Below, piece by piece: positions 1 through 5,484 of a stretch of 5,484 bases of DNA. The notes beneath the pieces are model-generated. The model was given only the letters and a program-made list of their open reading frames with translations, made no database searches and had not been told where the DNA came from. How positions within the stretch are numbered: the stretch's first letter is position 1; each line of letters begins with the position of its first letter. The stretch is from Thermoplasmatota archaeon (GTDB lineage: Archaea; Thermoplasmatota; Penumbrarchaeia; Penumbrarchaeales; Penumbrarchaeaceae): the NCBI GenBank assembly GCA_030595585.1, contig JAUVCY010000151.1, positions 1 to 5,484 on the forward strand, given 5' to 3'. The translations under genes were made by a program, and so were the position numbers.

Positions 1-1
1 C

Positions 2-523
2 CCCGGCCGGTACACCATCACCCTGCTTGCACGGGATAACGACGGCCTCGAATCCTCAGTATCAAGGTCGGTGACCGTAATGGATATCACTTCCCCCATC
101 CCAGCCTTCAACCTCACATCCGGCACATTGAACGCGGGTGAAACGATCTACCTGTCGGGGGTCCCTTCCTGGGACAACGTGGGGATAATCTCATTTCAAT
201 GGTTGGTGAACGGGACGGATATCACCTACCAGGGTGGAGGGGTGTTCATTTGGGAGGATATCCCCGAGGGAGAGTTCGTGATAACCCTTGTGGTAACCGA
301 TGAGGCTGGCAACACGGGAGAGGCGTATTTCCACTTGGTGGTCGAACCGCTGGATGAACAGATATCATCCGTGGATGGGTCTTCCCCCGCCGTACTGATC
401 CTGTGGCTGGCGGCCTTTGGGGCCATGTTCCTCCTTCTCCTTATCGCCGTCCTCTTCGTGAGGGCGAAGAAAAGGAGCCGGTCGGGTGAGCCCCCTGCCC
501 CCGATAGCGCATCGGAAGAGTGA
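2..523 (+). CDS. Membrane-anchored surface protein with PKD/Ig-like domains, C-terminal part (5' end outside window)
   Basis: The frame is open from the left edge, so this is the last 173 residues of a larger protein. Visible residues 1-26 (start PGRYTITLLARDNDG) look like the final strands of a PKD domain, which typically end in a 'Y-x-I-x-L-x-A-x-D-x-x-G' pattern. A second PKD/Ig-like beta domain spans about residues 27-117 and ends with VITLVVTDEAGNTGEA, the same closing-strand pattern. A hydrophobic helix follows at about 130-153 (AVLILWLAAFGAMFLLLLIA), then a basic stop-transfer segment RAKKRSR and a short Pro/Ser/Glu tail. This predicts an extracellular protein with a C-terminal anchor and a cytosolic tail. 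Two N-glycosylation sequons (NLT, NGT) are present in the visible part. PKD domains usually mediate adhesion or act as spacers; the actual role depends on the missing N-terminal part. A GTG at 71 is only an internal codon, because the PKD pattern continues upstream of it. Confidence 0.85.
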   Translation, partial: PGRYTITLLARDNDGLESSVSRSVTVMDITSPIPAFNLTSGTLNAGETIYLSGVPSWDNVGIISFQWLVNGTDITYQGGGVFIWEDIPEGEFVITLVVTDEAGNTGEAYFHLVVEPLDEQISSVDGSSPAVLILWLAAFGAMFLLLLIAVLFVRAKKRSRSGEPPAPDSASEE

Positions 524-550
524 TCTGGGCCCAGGGGCGGATAAGCAACT

Positions 551-559
551 GTTAAATAA
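551..559 (+). promoter_or_regulatory. Archaeal TATA-like box GTTAAATAA for the lipoprotein gene
   Basis: This A/T-rich element stands out in G+C-rich surroundings. Its centre is near 555, so transcription would start about 26 bases downstream, near 581. That leaves a leader of roughly 35 bases before the ATG at 618. The identical 9 bases occur before the next gene at 1614-1622. No experimental start site is available. Confidence 0.55.
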
Positions 560-617
560 CATTCACAGGGATAGCTTGACGCCTCCTGGGAAGGAGTTCT
601 TGAAAGGATGTGGTATT

Positions 618-1553
618 ATGAAAAATGGATCTATTACGGTTCTGTCCGCAGCTATAGTTGTGATGATGGTGCTTCTGACCGGATGTATTGAGGTGACAGA
701 TGAAGAGGGCGAAGGGCCAGTTGAATTCTGGAACAGTGCCTACGATTACGAGGCTGTCGTCAATACCACCGGCGGAGAGCAGGGAAAAGTGAGCACGTTC
801 TCCTATACCGAGACGATCTTCAGGGGCGGGGAGAGCGTTGAGTACATCATCGGTGGGATCTACGAGGGCGTTTTGTCCACCGAGATCCGCGGCATGGAAT
901 ACGATTACGGCACTGGTAACTATTCCACTGTTACGGTGGGCACAATTGATTGCTATGTCGTTCATTACAATATCACCTCGGATATCGAGGACTTTCCAAC
1001 ATGGTATTCAATGAGGGTGTTCATCAAGGTGGATGATGACCAGGATTCAACACATTATTCCGTGTTCGATTTCTGGGCCAAGGTGGAGTGCTGGGATTCC
1101 GATGGCGAATATTATACCTGGGAGAACCCCAATTCGGCGAATTCCAGCTCGACCATGAATGACTACATAGTTGTAAACGGTGAGATCGACAGCGCAGGAT
1201 CTATGAACCAGGACGTGGAGAAAGATATTTTCACCCACCTTTACACCTCGTTCTGGGGTGGATTCTGGCTCAACTACGAGAAGGGTTTCAGGGATGGAAG
1301 GAAAACAGGCATCGATATTTTTGGAGCAGTTGGATTGAGTACATCAACCAATAAAGTTGAGCACACGGTCGGCGATCACACGTTCGAGGCATGGGAGGCA
1401 ATTACCAAGCTGGATGCAAATGACGATAACGCTGTGAATAAGGCTGTCATCGCAATATCGTGTCCGATACCTCTGCTGTTCCAGTGGAGGGTCACCGAGG
1501 GCGGTTCAACCGACTCTTTCGAGTACAGATTGACCTCGATCACCTTCGTATAG
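618..1553 (+). CDS. Secreted lipoprotein of unknown family
   Basis: I do not recognise the family. The 311-residue product starts with a lipoprotein signal peptide: MKNG, a hydrophobic core (about residues 6-20) and a lipobox LLTGC with the lipidated cysteine at residue 23. It should therefore sit on the outer face of the membrane. The mature part is acidic and aromatic-rich, looks mostly beta-stranded, and has four N-glycosylation sequons (NTT, NYS, NIT, NSS). It has three further cysteines (in IDCYV, VECWD and ISCPI) and no recognisable catalytic motif. The ATG at 618 was chosen because the signal peptide begins there and a weak AAGGATG purine stretch lies about 7 bases upstream. The same frame is open back to 486, but that would overlap the upstream gene and put a non-signal sequence in front of the signal peptide. 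A TTG at 600, close behind AAGGAG, is a less likely alternative. The gene has its own TATA-like box and a terminator, so it is probably monocistronic. Confidence 0.85.
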   Translation: MKNGSITVLSAAIVVMMVLLTGCIEVTDEEGEGPVEFWNSAYDYEAVVNTTGGEQGKVSTFSYTETIFRGGESVEYIIGGIYEGVLSTEIRGMEYDYGTGNYSTVTVGTIDCYVVHYNITSDIEDFPTWYSMRVFIKVDDDQDSTHYSVFDFWAKVECWDSDGEYYTWENPNSANSSSTMNDYIVVNGEIDSAGSMNQDVEKDIFTHLYTSFWGGFWLNYEKGFRDGRKTGIDIFGAVGLSTSTNKVEHTVGDHTFEAWEAITKLDANDDNAVNKAVIAISCPIPLLFQWRVTEGGSTDSFEYRLTSITFV

Positions 1554-1564
1554 ATCGGACCTCC

Positions 1565-1600
1565 GGCCGCCGGGTCCAACCGGCGGCCATCTTTTTATTT
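1565..1600 (+). terminator. GC hairpin plus T tract after the lipoprotein gene
   Basis: GGCCGCCGG (1565-1573) pairs perfectly with CCGGCGGCC (1580-1588) around a 6-base loop, giving a 9-bp all-G/C stem. It begins 11 bases after the lipoprotein stop and is followed by ATCTTTTTATTTC. Archaeal RNA polymerase terminates mainly on the T tract; the bacterial-style stem could help or protect the RNA 3' end. It separates this gene from the next promoter. Confidence 0.75.
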
Positions 1601-1613
1601 CTATCAGATTATC

Positions 1614-1622
1614 GTTAAATAA
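1614..1622 (+). promoter_or_regulatory. Archaeal TATA-like box GTTAAATAA for the calcium-repeat protein gene
   Basis: This is identical over 9 bases to the element at 551-559. Its centre near 1618 predicts transcription starting around 1644, only 9 to 15 bases before the two candidate ATGs at 1653 and 1659. The transcript would have a very short leader. The element lies just downstream of the terminator T tract, which fits a new transcription unit. Confidence 0.55.
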
Positions 1623-1644
1623 TTTGAAACCTTTGTGGCCTGCA

Positions 1645-1651
1645 GGGAGAG
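1645..1651 (+). promoter_or_regulatory. Probable ribosome binding site GGGAGAG deciding the start at 1659
   Basis: This purine stretch lies 7 bases before the ATG at 1659 but only 1 base before the ATG at 1653, so it favours 1659. A stronger GGAGGT at 1669-1674 lies just 2 bases before a third in-frame ATG (1677), which is too close for normal use. That GGAGGT also encodes part of the Arg-Arg of the signal peptide. Confidence 0.4.
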
Positions 1652-1658
1652 TATGGGA

Positions 1659-4493
1659 ATGATAGGTAGGAGGTCAATGGCGATATTCTTCGCCCTCATG
1701 TTGCTTGTGATGATCGCGCCGACAGCGATGGCCCACGAGGATGGGCTCTTCGCCATCCTGATCTGTGAGGAGGGCAGCTTCGGCTCCGGAGATGCACCCG
1801 GGATCGAGGTGCATACGTTCGATAAGGGTGAGAGGGTCGATGTGGATTCGCCCCCCACGGTCACGTTCCGATCGGGATCGTTCGGCGAAGGCAGGGAGAT
1901 CTACACGACGAAAGTGAGTACGGGGATCTACGAGGGGCAGATCAACCTGGCCGCCGGTGACCTGGTAGGGTCAACGTACGGGTTCGCCTACTTCCATGAT
2001 TCCGTTGACCTGTCCGAGGATAGGAGCGTTTTCATGACCAGGTCGTGGAGTGGGGAGGAGGATGAGGAGTACGACTACCTCTACGACGGGGACAATATCG
2101 ATCCGACCGTGGTCAGGCTGGAACCGACGGAACTGGAGCAGAAGGGGCTCAACATCGATTACGAGTACATTGACCCCTCTGGATATCCGTGGGGGCCCGG
2201 GGAGAGCGTAGAGTTCAGGGTGATGGTGACCCAGGACGGGTTGCTGGTGAACCCCCGATCGATCAATATTTCTTACGAGGTTTACCCGGAATACGGGAAT
2301 TTGGAAGATTCTTACCTGTGGGAGGATAATGAAATTTCCTACGATAATCGTTCAGTTGGGACCTATGACGCAATCCTGACAATCCCTGCCGATCTCAAGC
2401 ACAGCGTTGAGATAGAGGTGGAGGTGGAGGTCGAAACGGAGGATGACAGGGAGTGGCTGGATCTCGGTCTGGAGATAGATTTCTACCAGGTGTGGTTTCA
2501 CGACATCTCCTCCGACATGAACGACAGGACGTTCGAGCTCCACGTGGCGGATATGGGCGGAGTACCCGTGCCGGGGGCGGAGATATTCTTCGAATCCTAT
2601 TCGGACGGATATATACATGACCGGAAGATGACAGACGGCGAGGGGAAGGCCGAGTTCACCATCACCGAGGTCACCAAACACCTCTATCTGGAGGGGTGGG
2701 TTGAGAAAGATGGTTTCAATCAGACCTTCGAGGGGGATATCCTTCCGGCGATGGATGATGAGGATCCGGACCCGGTGTACTACGTCCCTGAACCCTACGG
2801 GCGGGGTTTCAGGGCCACCACACTGGACGAGTCGTTCAATGTGGATGAGAAGGAGATCACCCACCGGTACTGGGGATTCATAGACCGTGAACCCATAGAG
2901 AACGGCGAAGTATACTATTACGCTCACAACGACAACGAGGTACTCGGTTTCGGAAGGGCGATGACCAACGATACCGGGGTCTTCTCGGTCACATTTGATG
3001 CCCCCACCAACAGCGATAGAACGGTGACATTGGATCTCGAGACGGATGTAGGATACCACCCATCTCCTTTCGTGGGGTTCGGCTGGGAGGATACGGATAC
3101 CGATGGTTTCTCGGACGCTTTCGAGCAGGAGGTTGGCACCGATCACCTCTCCATGTTCGACTATCCGTCGGGGATATCCGATACGGATGGGGATGGTTTC
3201 ACGGATGATTACGAGAGACATGAGGGGACGGACCCAGATGACAAGAATGATTTTCCCCACGGATACATAGACAGCGACGGGGACCAGTATGGGGACCTGT
3301 ACGAGGTTTATGTTGGTACCGACCCGCATGATGACGAGGACCATCCCCTTATGATGTTCGACACCGACGAGGATGGATACGGCGATGATTTCGAGACCTA
3401 CTACGGGACCGACCCGGAGGATTATTTCGACTATCCCGAGGGATTGGAAGACTCGGATGGGGATGGCAAGGTGGATGGCGAGGAGATGTTCTACGGCACG
3501 GACCCCGAGGATGATGAGGATTACCCCACTGATGTGAATACCAGGAACAGCGATGGTGATTCCCTCTATCTCGGCTTCAATACCTACGACCAGCAGTTCG
3601 ACGGGGAGGAGCTGTTCTACGGCACCGATCCGGAGGACGAGGCCGATCACCCATACGATCAATATTCCGAGGATAGCGACTTTGATGATTTCCCAGACCT
3701 GGAGGAGATCTACTATGGGACCGACCCGGAAAATAGGTGGGACTATCCCATTGACCCTTATGAAAAGGATTCCGATGGGGACGACATCTGCGATCCTGAG
3801 GAGGAGTTCTACGGAACGGACCCCTTTGATCGAAATGATGCTCCCGACCGTGAGCCGAGCCCCTGGGATCTAAGGTATTCCGACCACAACTCCACGGACG
3901 GCAGGATGTACGAACATACCCAGGGACAACTGTATGGTTATGGCAATGCCCTTGACTCCCTCATGAGCGACAGCCTATACGCCGAGGTCAGGGACTTCGA
4001 TGTGGGAGGGGTGAACACCTTGAAGATATCCTCGGGATACGACATCGGCCAGATGGGGTTCGGCATCTTCTTCGTGGGTAATGATGCCGATCTCTCATCG
4101 GCGATCTTCGGTGGCGAGAACATGGAATGGGAGGCGTGGGCGGGCGGTGGGGAGTTCCTCCTGTTCAAGAACGCCGACGGCGATTACGAGGGGCTCTTCA
4201 ACGTCCCTGAATTCCTCCCTTCAGGTGGACAGGAGTACACCATCATTGGTGGCCTGGGAGATGGGACGCTAAATTACGTGGTCGTCAAGGATGGTGCCTC
4301 CTCATCTTCGGCGGGAAGCCTGGATGACGATGGATCCTTCCTCGAGTCAACTGGAGCTATCGCCGCTGCGTGCGGGCTGGGACTGTTCTTGCTCGTGGTG
4401 ATCGTGCTGATGATGCTATTGGTCATCTCCAGGAAGAGAAAGGAGAAGAAGAGGGGAAAAGATCACAAGGAGGCGAAGAAGGCCAATATTTAA
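1659..4493 (+). CDS. Large exported membrane-anchored protein with eight TSP3-like calcium-binding repeats
   Basis: The 944-residue product starts with a signal peptide: MIGRRS, hydrophobic core AIFFALMLLVMIAP, likely cleavage after TAMA before HEDG. Residues of about 26-280 are beta-rich and acidic and resemble one or two Ig-like domains. About 285-362 (core VPVPGAEIFFES, then TDGEGKAEFTI) and 390-470 (NGEVYYY, then TNDTGVFSVTF) look like Big/carboxypeptidase-regulatory-type beta-sandwiches. Residues 478-729 hold eight Asp-rich repeats of the thrombospondin type 3 kind. About 755-879 is a beta-rich domain I cannot name. A membrane helix at 900-923 is followed by a very basic 21-residue tail. 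The protein should face outward, with calcium stiffening the repeat stalk. It has five sequons (NIS, NRS, NQT, NDT, NST), and no enzyme motif was seen. The start is uncertain: GTG 1635, ATG 1653 and ATG 1677 are in frame; 1659 has the best-spaced ribosome site. Adhesion, S-layer association or structural roles are possible but not shown. Confidence 0.88.
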   Translation: MIGRRSMAIFFALMLLVMIAPTAMAHEDGLFAILICEEGSFGSGDAPGIEVHTFDKGERVDVDSPPTVTFRSGSFGEGREIYTTKVSTGIYEGQINLAAGDLVGSTYGFAYFHDSVDLSEDRSVFMTRSWSGEEDEEYDYLYDGDNIDPTVVRLEPTELEQKGLNIDYEYIDPSGYPWGPGESVEFRVMVTQDGLLVNPRSINISYEVYPEYGNLEDSYLWEDNEISYDNRSVGTYDAILTIPADLKHSVEIEVEVEVETEDDREWLDLGLEIDFYQVWFHDISSDMNDRTFELHVADMGGVPVPGAEIFFESYSDGYIHDRKMTDGEGKAEFTITEVTKHLYLEGWVEKDGFNQTFEGDILPAMDDEDPDPVYYVPEPYGRGFRATTLDESFNVDEKEITHRYWGFIDREPIENGEVYYYAHNDNEVLGFGRAMTNDTGVFSVTFDAPTNSDRTVTLDLETDVGYHPSPFVGFGWEDTDTDGFSDAFEQEVGTDHLSMFDYPSGISDTDGDGFTDDYERHEGTDPDDKNDFPHGYIDSDGDQYGDLYEVYVGTDPHDDEDHPLMMFDTDEDGYGDDFETYYGTDPEDYFDYPEGLEDSDGDGKVDGEEMFYGTDPEDDEDYPTDVNTRNSDGDSLYLGFNTYDQQFDGEELFYGTDPEDEADHPYDQYSEDSDFDDFPDLEEIYYGTDPENRWDYPIDPYEKDSDGDDICDPEEEFYGTDPFDRNDAPDREPSPWDLRYSDHNSTDGRMYEHTQGQLYGYGNALDSLMSDSLYAEVRDFDVGGVNTLKISSGYDIGQMGFGIFFVGNDADLSSAIFGGENMEWEAWAGGGEFLLFKNADGDYEGLFNVPEFLPSGGQEYTIIGGLGDGTLNYVVVKDGASSSSAGSLDDDGSFLESTGAIAAACGLGLFLLVVIVLMMLLVISRKRKEKKRGKDHKEAKKANI
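2415..2432 (+). repeat. Three tandem copies of GAGGTG/C
   Basis: Three adjacent 6-base units (GAGGTG, GAGGTG, GAGGTC) encode the alternating EVEVEV strand inside the large surface protein. Alternating acidic and hydrophobic residues fit an exposed beta strand. The near-identity of the units suggests local slippage, and such a tract could change length between strains without breaking the frame. Confidence 0.6.
3090..3845 (+). repeat. Array of eight TSP3-like Asp-rich repeats inside the large surface protein
   Basis: Eight copies start at 3090, 3180, 3270, 3360, 3450, 3546, 3672 and 3768. The first four units are exactly 90 bases (30 residues); the next three are 96, 126 and 96; the last is a 78-base partial unit. 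The consensus is D-x-D-x-D-x-x-x-D-x-x-E-x-x-x-G-T-D-P-x-D-x-x-D-x-P. The D-x-D-x-D-G start with a further Asp at position 9 is the calcium-loop pattern of thrombospondin type 3 and bacterial TSP3 repeats, in which Asp side chains and a backbone carbonyl bind Ca2+. Copy 1 has GTDH instead of GTDP. Copy 6 starts with Asn and carries a 10-residue insertion. Copy 8 has a cysteine at position 8. Codons vary between copies, so the array is not a recent DNA-level amplification. Confidence 0.88.
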
Positions 4494-4967
4494 TGTGCCA
4501 ACCAGGGTGAGATAACAGGTGGGATCGGCGATGACCTTGGGCTGAACGCCGCATTGACAGGAGCTCAGGCCCCACCTCGGATGCAGCCTCCGCCCGCGGC
4601 ACCCCCGCCGCTCCCGGCTACGGGCCAAACCGCTTTACAGCCGGCCGTCGATCCGACCGGAGGGGTGCCCAATGAGGTGCCAGCCACGGCAGGGCCAGTG
4701 GGGGAAGAGGCTACCATTCCTATCCCGGAAACCACTCCTCCAGCGGCGGTGGAACCAGAGGTGCCGACTTCAGATACCCCAGAGATAACGCAGCCTGCTC
4801 CCGTTGATCAGTTCATGGGAGCACCTCCTCCGACCGTTCAACCACCTGCTGCTCCGGCCAATGTGCCTCCCGCCCCGGCACCTGCCCCGCAGCAGCCAGG
4901 TACCGAACCGCCGCCCACTGTTCAGAAGAACGGGGGCGACGGCTCATTTATCGACGATCTGTTCTGA
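4494..4967 (+). other. Stop-free frame continuing in phase from the large surface protein
   Basis: Right after the TAA at 4491-4493 the same frame stays open for 157 codons. The part before the first conventional start (4494-4553) reads CANQGEITGGIGDDLGLNAA, which looks like protein, not random sequence. There is no in-frame ATG or GTG there, no TATA-like box and no terminator. The extension could be a cytosolic tail of the surface protein split off by a nonsense change, or a downstream gene whose start is damaged or unusual. See the CDS entry at 4554 for the body of this frame. Confidence 0.5.
4554..4967 (+). CDS. Proline-rich low-complexity protein, start uncertain
   Basis: From a TTG at 4554 the product is 137 residues, 38 of them proline, with most of the rest Ala, Thr, Val, Gln and Glu. 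It has no signal peptide and no membrane helix and is expected to be disordered. The only non-repetitive parts are the C-terminus (GGDGSFIDDLF, acidic with two Phe) and, if translated, the codons before the TTG. No good ribosome site precedes TTG 4554 or the later ATG at 4581. Proline-rich cytosolic tails follow the membrane helix in many archaeal surface proteins, so this could originally be the tail of the upstream protein, whose frame it shares. It may instead be a separate small gene translated by coupling or reinitiation after the TAA. It is probably co-transcribed with the upstream gene because no promoter or terminator is visible between them. Function unknown. Confidence 0.5.
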   Translation: MTGAQAPPRMQPPPAAPPPLPATGQTALQPAVDPTGGVPNEVPATAGPVGEEATIPIPETTPPAAVEPEVPTSDTPEITQPAPVDQFMGAPPPTVQPPAAPANVPPAPAPAPQQPGTEPPPTVQKNGGDGSFIDDLF

Positions 4968-5010
4968 TGGGATGTGGGTCGATAGGGCGTGATCCAGCAG
5001 GTCCAATGCT

Positions 5011-5018
5011 ATTATAAA
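5011..5018 (+). promoter_or_regulatory. TATA box ATTATAAA for the ABC transporter gene
   Basis: ATTATAAA is a close match to the archaeal TATA consensus. Its centre near 5015 predicts transcription starting at about 5041, essentially at the ATG at 5038. No Shine-Dalgarno-like purine run precedes the ATG (TGCATTCCATACC), so a leaderless mRNA is likely. The box differs from GTTAAATAA before the two surface protein genes. Confidence 0.65.
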
Positions 5019-5037
5019 CTGTAGTGCATTCCATACC

Positions 5038-5484
5038 ATGGCTTCGGAGTTCGTTATCCAGGCGGAGAAGTTGACCAAGTACTACGGCAAGGCGAGGGGC
5101 ATAATCGATGTGGACCTCTCGATATACCGTGGCGAGGTATTCGGCTTCCTGGGCCCGAACGGGGCGGGTAAATCAACCACGATACGGACCATGCTGGACT
5201 ATATCAGGCCCACCTCGGGACACGTGCTGGTGAACGGTATGGATCCCCAGAAGGAGGGGGCCAATGTGAGACGTTCTGTGGGGTATCTGCCATCTGATTT
5301 CGGAACATATTCCTCTCTCACGGCCAGGGAGTACCTCTACACGCTCCTCTCCATGATGGATTTCAGGGGAAAGGAGAGGATCGAGGAGCTCTCGGAGAGG
5401 TTCCAGCTGGACCTCACCAGGCGTATAAAGGAGTTCTCCAGGGGGAACAGGCAGAAGGTGGGCCTCGTATCCGCCTTCATGCAC
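5038..5484 (+). CDS. ABC-2-type exporter ATP-binding subunit, N-terminal half (3' end outside window)
   Basis: The 149 visible residues are the start of an ABC ATPase that would drive export through a separate membrane permease. Tyr15/Tyr16 fit the A-loop that stacks on adenine. Walker A is GPNGAGKST at 39-47 with Lys45. The Q-loop region reads GYLPSDF (82-88), with Ser86 where glutamine is usual. The signature is FSRGNRQKV (133-141), a divergent LSGGQ form common in the ABC-2/NatA/CcmA-like exporter ATPases. Walker B, the catalytic Glu and the H-loop lie beyond the edge, so activity cannot be judged. The ATG at 5038 is chosen because the typical first strand (FVIQAEKLTKYYG) follows at once and the TATA box sits 20 bases upstream. 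The substrate cannot be read from this part; the permease gene would be expected next. It is likely an independent transcription unit, 70 bases after the proline-rich frame. Confidence 0.93.
   Translation, partial: MASEFVIQAEKLTKYYGKARGIIDVDLSIYRGEVFGFLGPNGAGKSTTIRTMLDYIRPTSGHVLVNGMDPQKEGANVRRSVGYLPSDFGTYSSLTAREYLYTLLSMMDFRGKERIEELSERFQLDLTRRIKEFSRGNRQKVGLVSAFMH

Noticed and set aside
525..534. Palindrome CTGGGCCCAG just after the first gene, as a possible terminator
   Set aside because: It has no loop and no T tract after it, so a stable hairpin terminator is not supported; a 10-base palindrome in G+C-rich DNA is not surprising.
583..601. Small hairpin CTCCT/AGGAG in the lipoprotein leader, as a regulator hiding a ribosome site
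   Set aside because: The stem is only 5 bp, and the AGGAG it would hide is 21 bases from the chosen ATG, too far to act as its ribosome site.
486..617. Upstream extension of the lipoprotein gene to 486
   Set aside because: It would overlap the end of the preceding gene and place 44 unrelated residues before a complete lipoprotein signal peptide. The TATA-like box at 551-559 also lies inside it.
2352..3662. A 436-codon open frame on the - strand
   Set aside because: It is the complement of the Asp/Glu-rich coding strand: GAY and GAG codons read backwards give Ile, Val and Leu codons and few stops. Its monotonous I/V/L composition has no protein-like pattern, and the + strand protein is clearly real.
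3553..3873. Open frame of 106 codons on the + strand within the repeat array
   Set aside because: It is a shifted reading of the repeat-coding DNA; the Asp-rich frame matches a known repeat pattern and continues far on both sides.
4531..4545. ATG at 4531 as the start of the proline-rich gene
   Set aside because: It is in another frame and meets TGA after four codons.
4968..5010. Possible terminator between the proline-rich frame and the ABC gene
   Set aside because: No T tract and no strong inverted repeat are visible in these bases.
5173..5484. Open frame on the - strand opposite the ABC ATPase
   Set aside because: The + strand has Walker A and signature motifs in the correct order and spacing; the antisense frame shows no recognisable feature.

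Overview
The window looks archaeal, most likely a euryarchaeon of the Thermoplasmata type; this is inferred from gene style, not from a marker gene. The main clues are A/T-rich TATA-like boxes in the right place upstream of three genes, an ABC gene that starts about where its transcript should start (leaderless), long acidic surface proteins held by one C-terminal helix with a basic tail, and PKD-like and calcium-repeat architecture. No rRNA, tRNA, CRISPR array, transposase or integrase is visible. All supported genes are on the + strand.

Layout: (1) 2-523 is the 3' end of a surface protein with PKD/Ig-like beta domains, a membrane helix and a short basic tail. (2) 618-1553 is a 311-residue lipoprotein of unknown family with its own TATA-like box. 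It is closed by a GC-rich hairpin followed by a T tract at 1565-1600. (3) 1659-4493 is a 944-residue exported protein with beta-sandwich-like domains, eight thrombospondin-type-3-like calcium-binding repeats, an unrecognised beta-rich domain, a membrane anchor and a Lys/Arg-rich tail. (4) 4494-4967 is an open, proline-rich reading frame in exactly the same frame as gene 3, separated from it by a single TAA and lacking a convincing start codon. (5) 5038-5484 is the N-terminal half of the ATPase of an ABC-2-type exporter, cut by the window end.

Genes 1 to 3 would act on the outer face of the membrane. The lipoprotein and the calcium-repeat protein share an identical 9-base promoter element (GTTAAATAA), which suggests similar basal transcription, although a terminator separates them. 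The ABC gene has a different TATA box and is probably an independent unit whose permease would lie beyond the window. No link between the exporter and the surface proteins can be shown from this sequence. The most unusual points are the orphan proline-rich frame after gene 3, the precisely spaced 30-residue calcium repeats with one interrupted copy, and the departures from consensus in the ABC Q-loop and signature motif. I did not find a clear new defence or mobile system.
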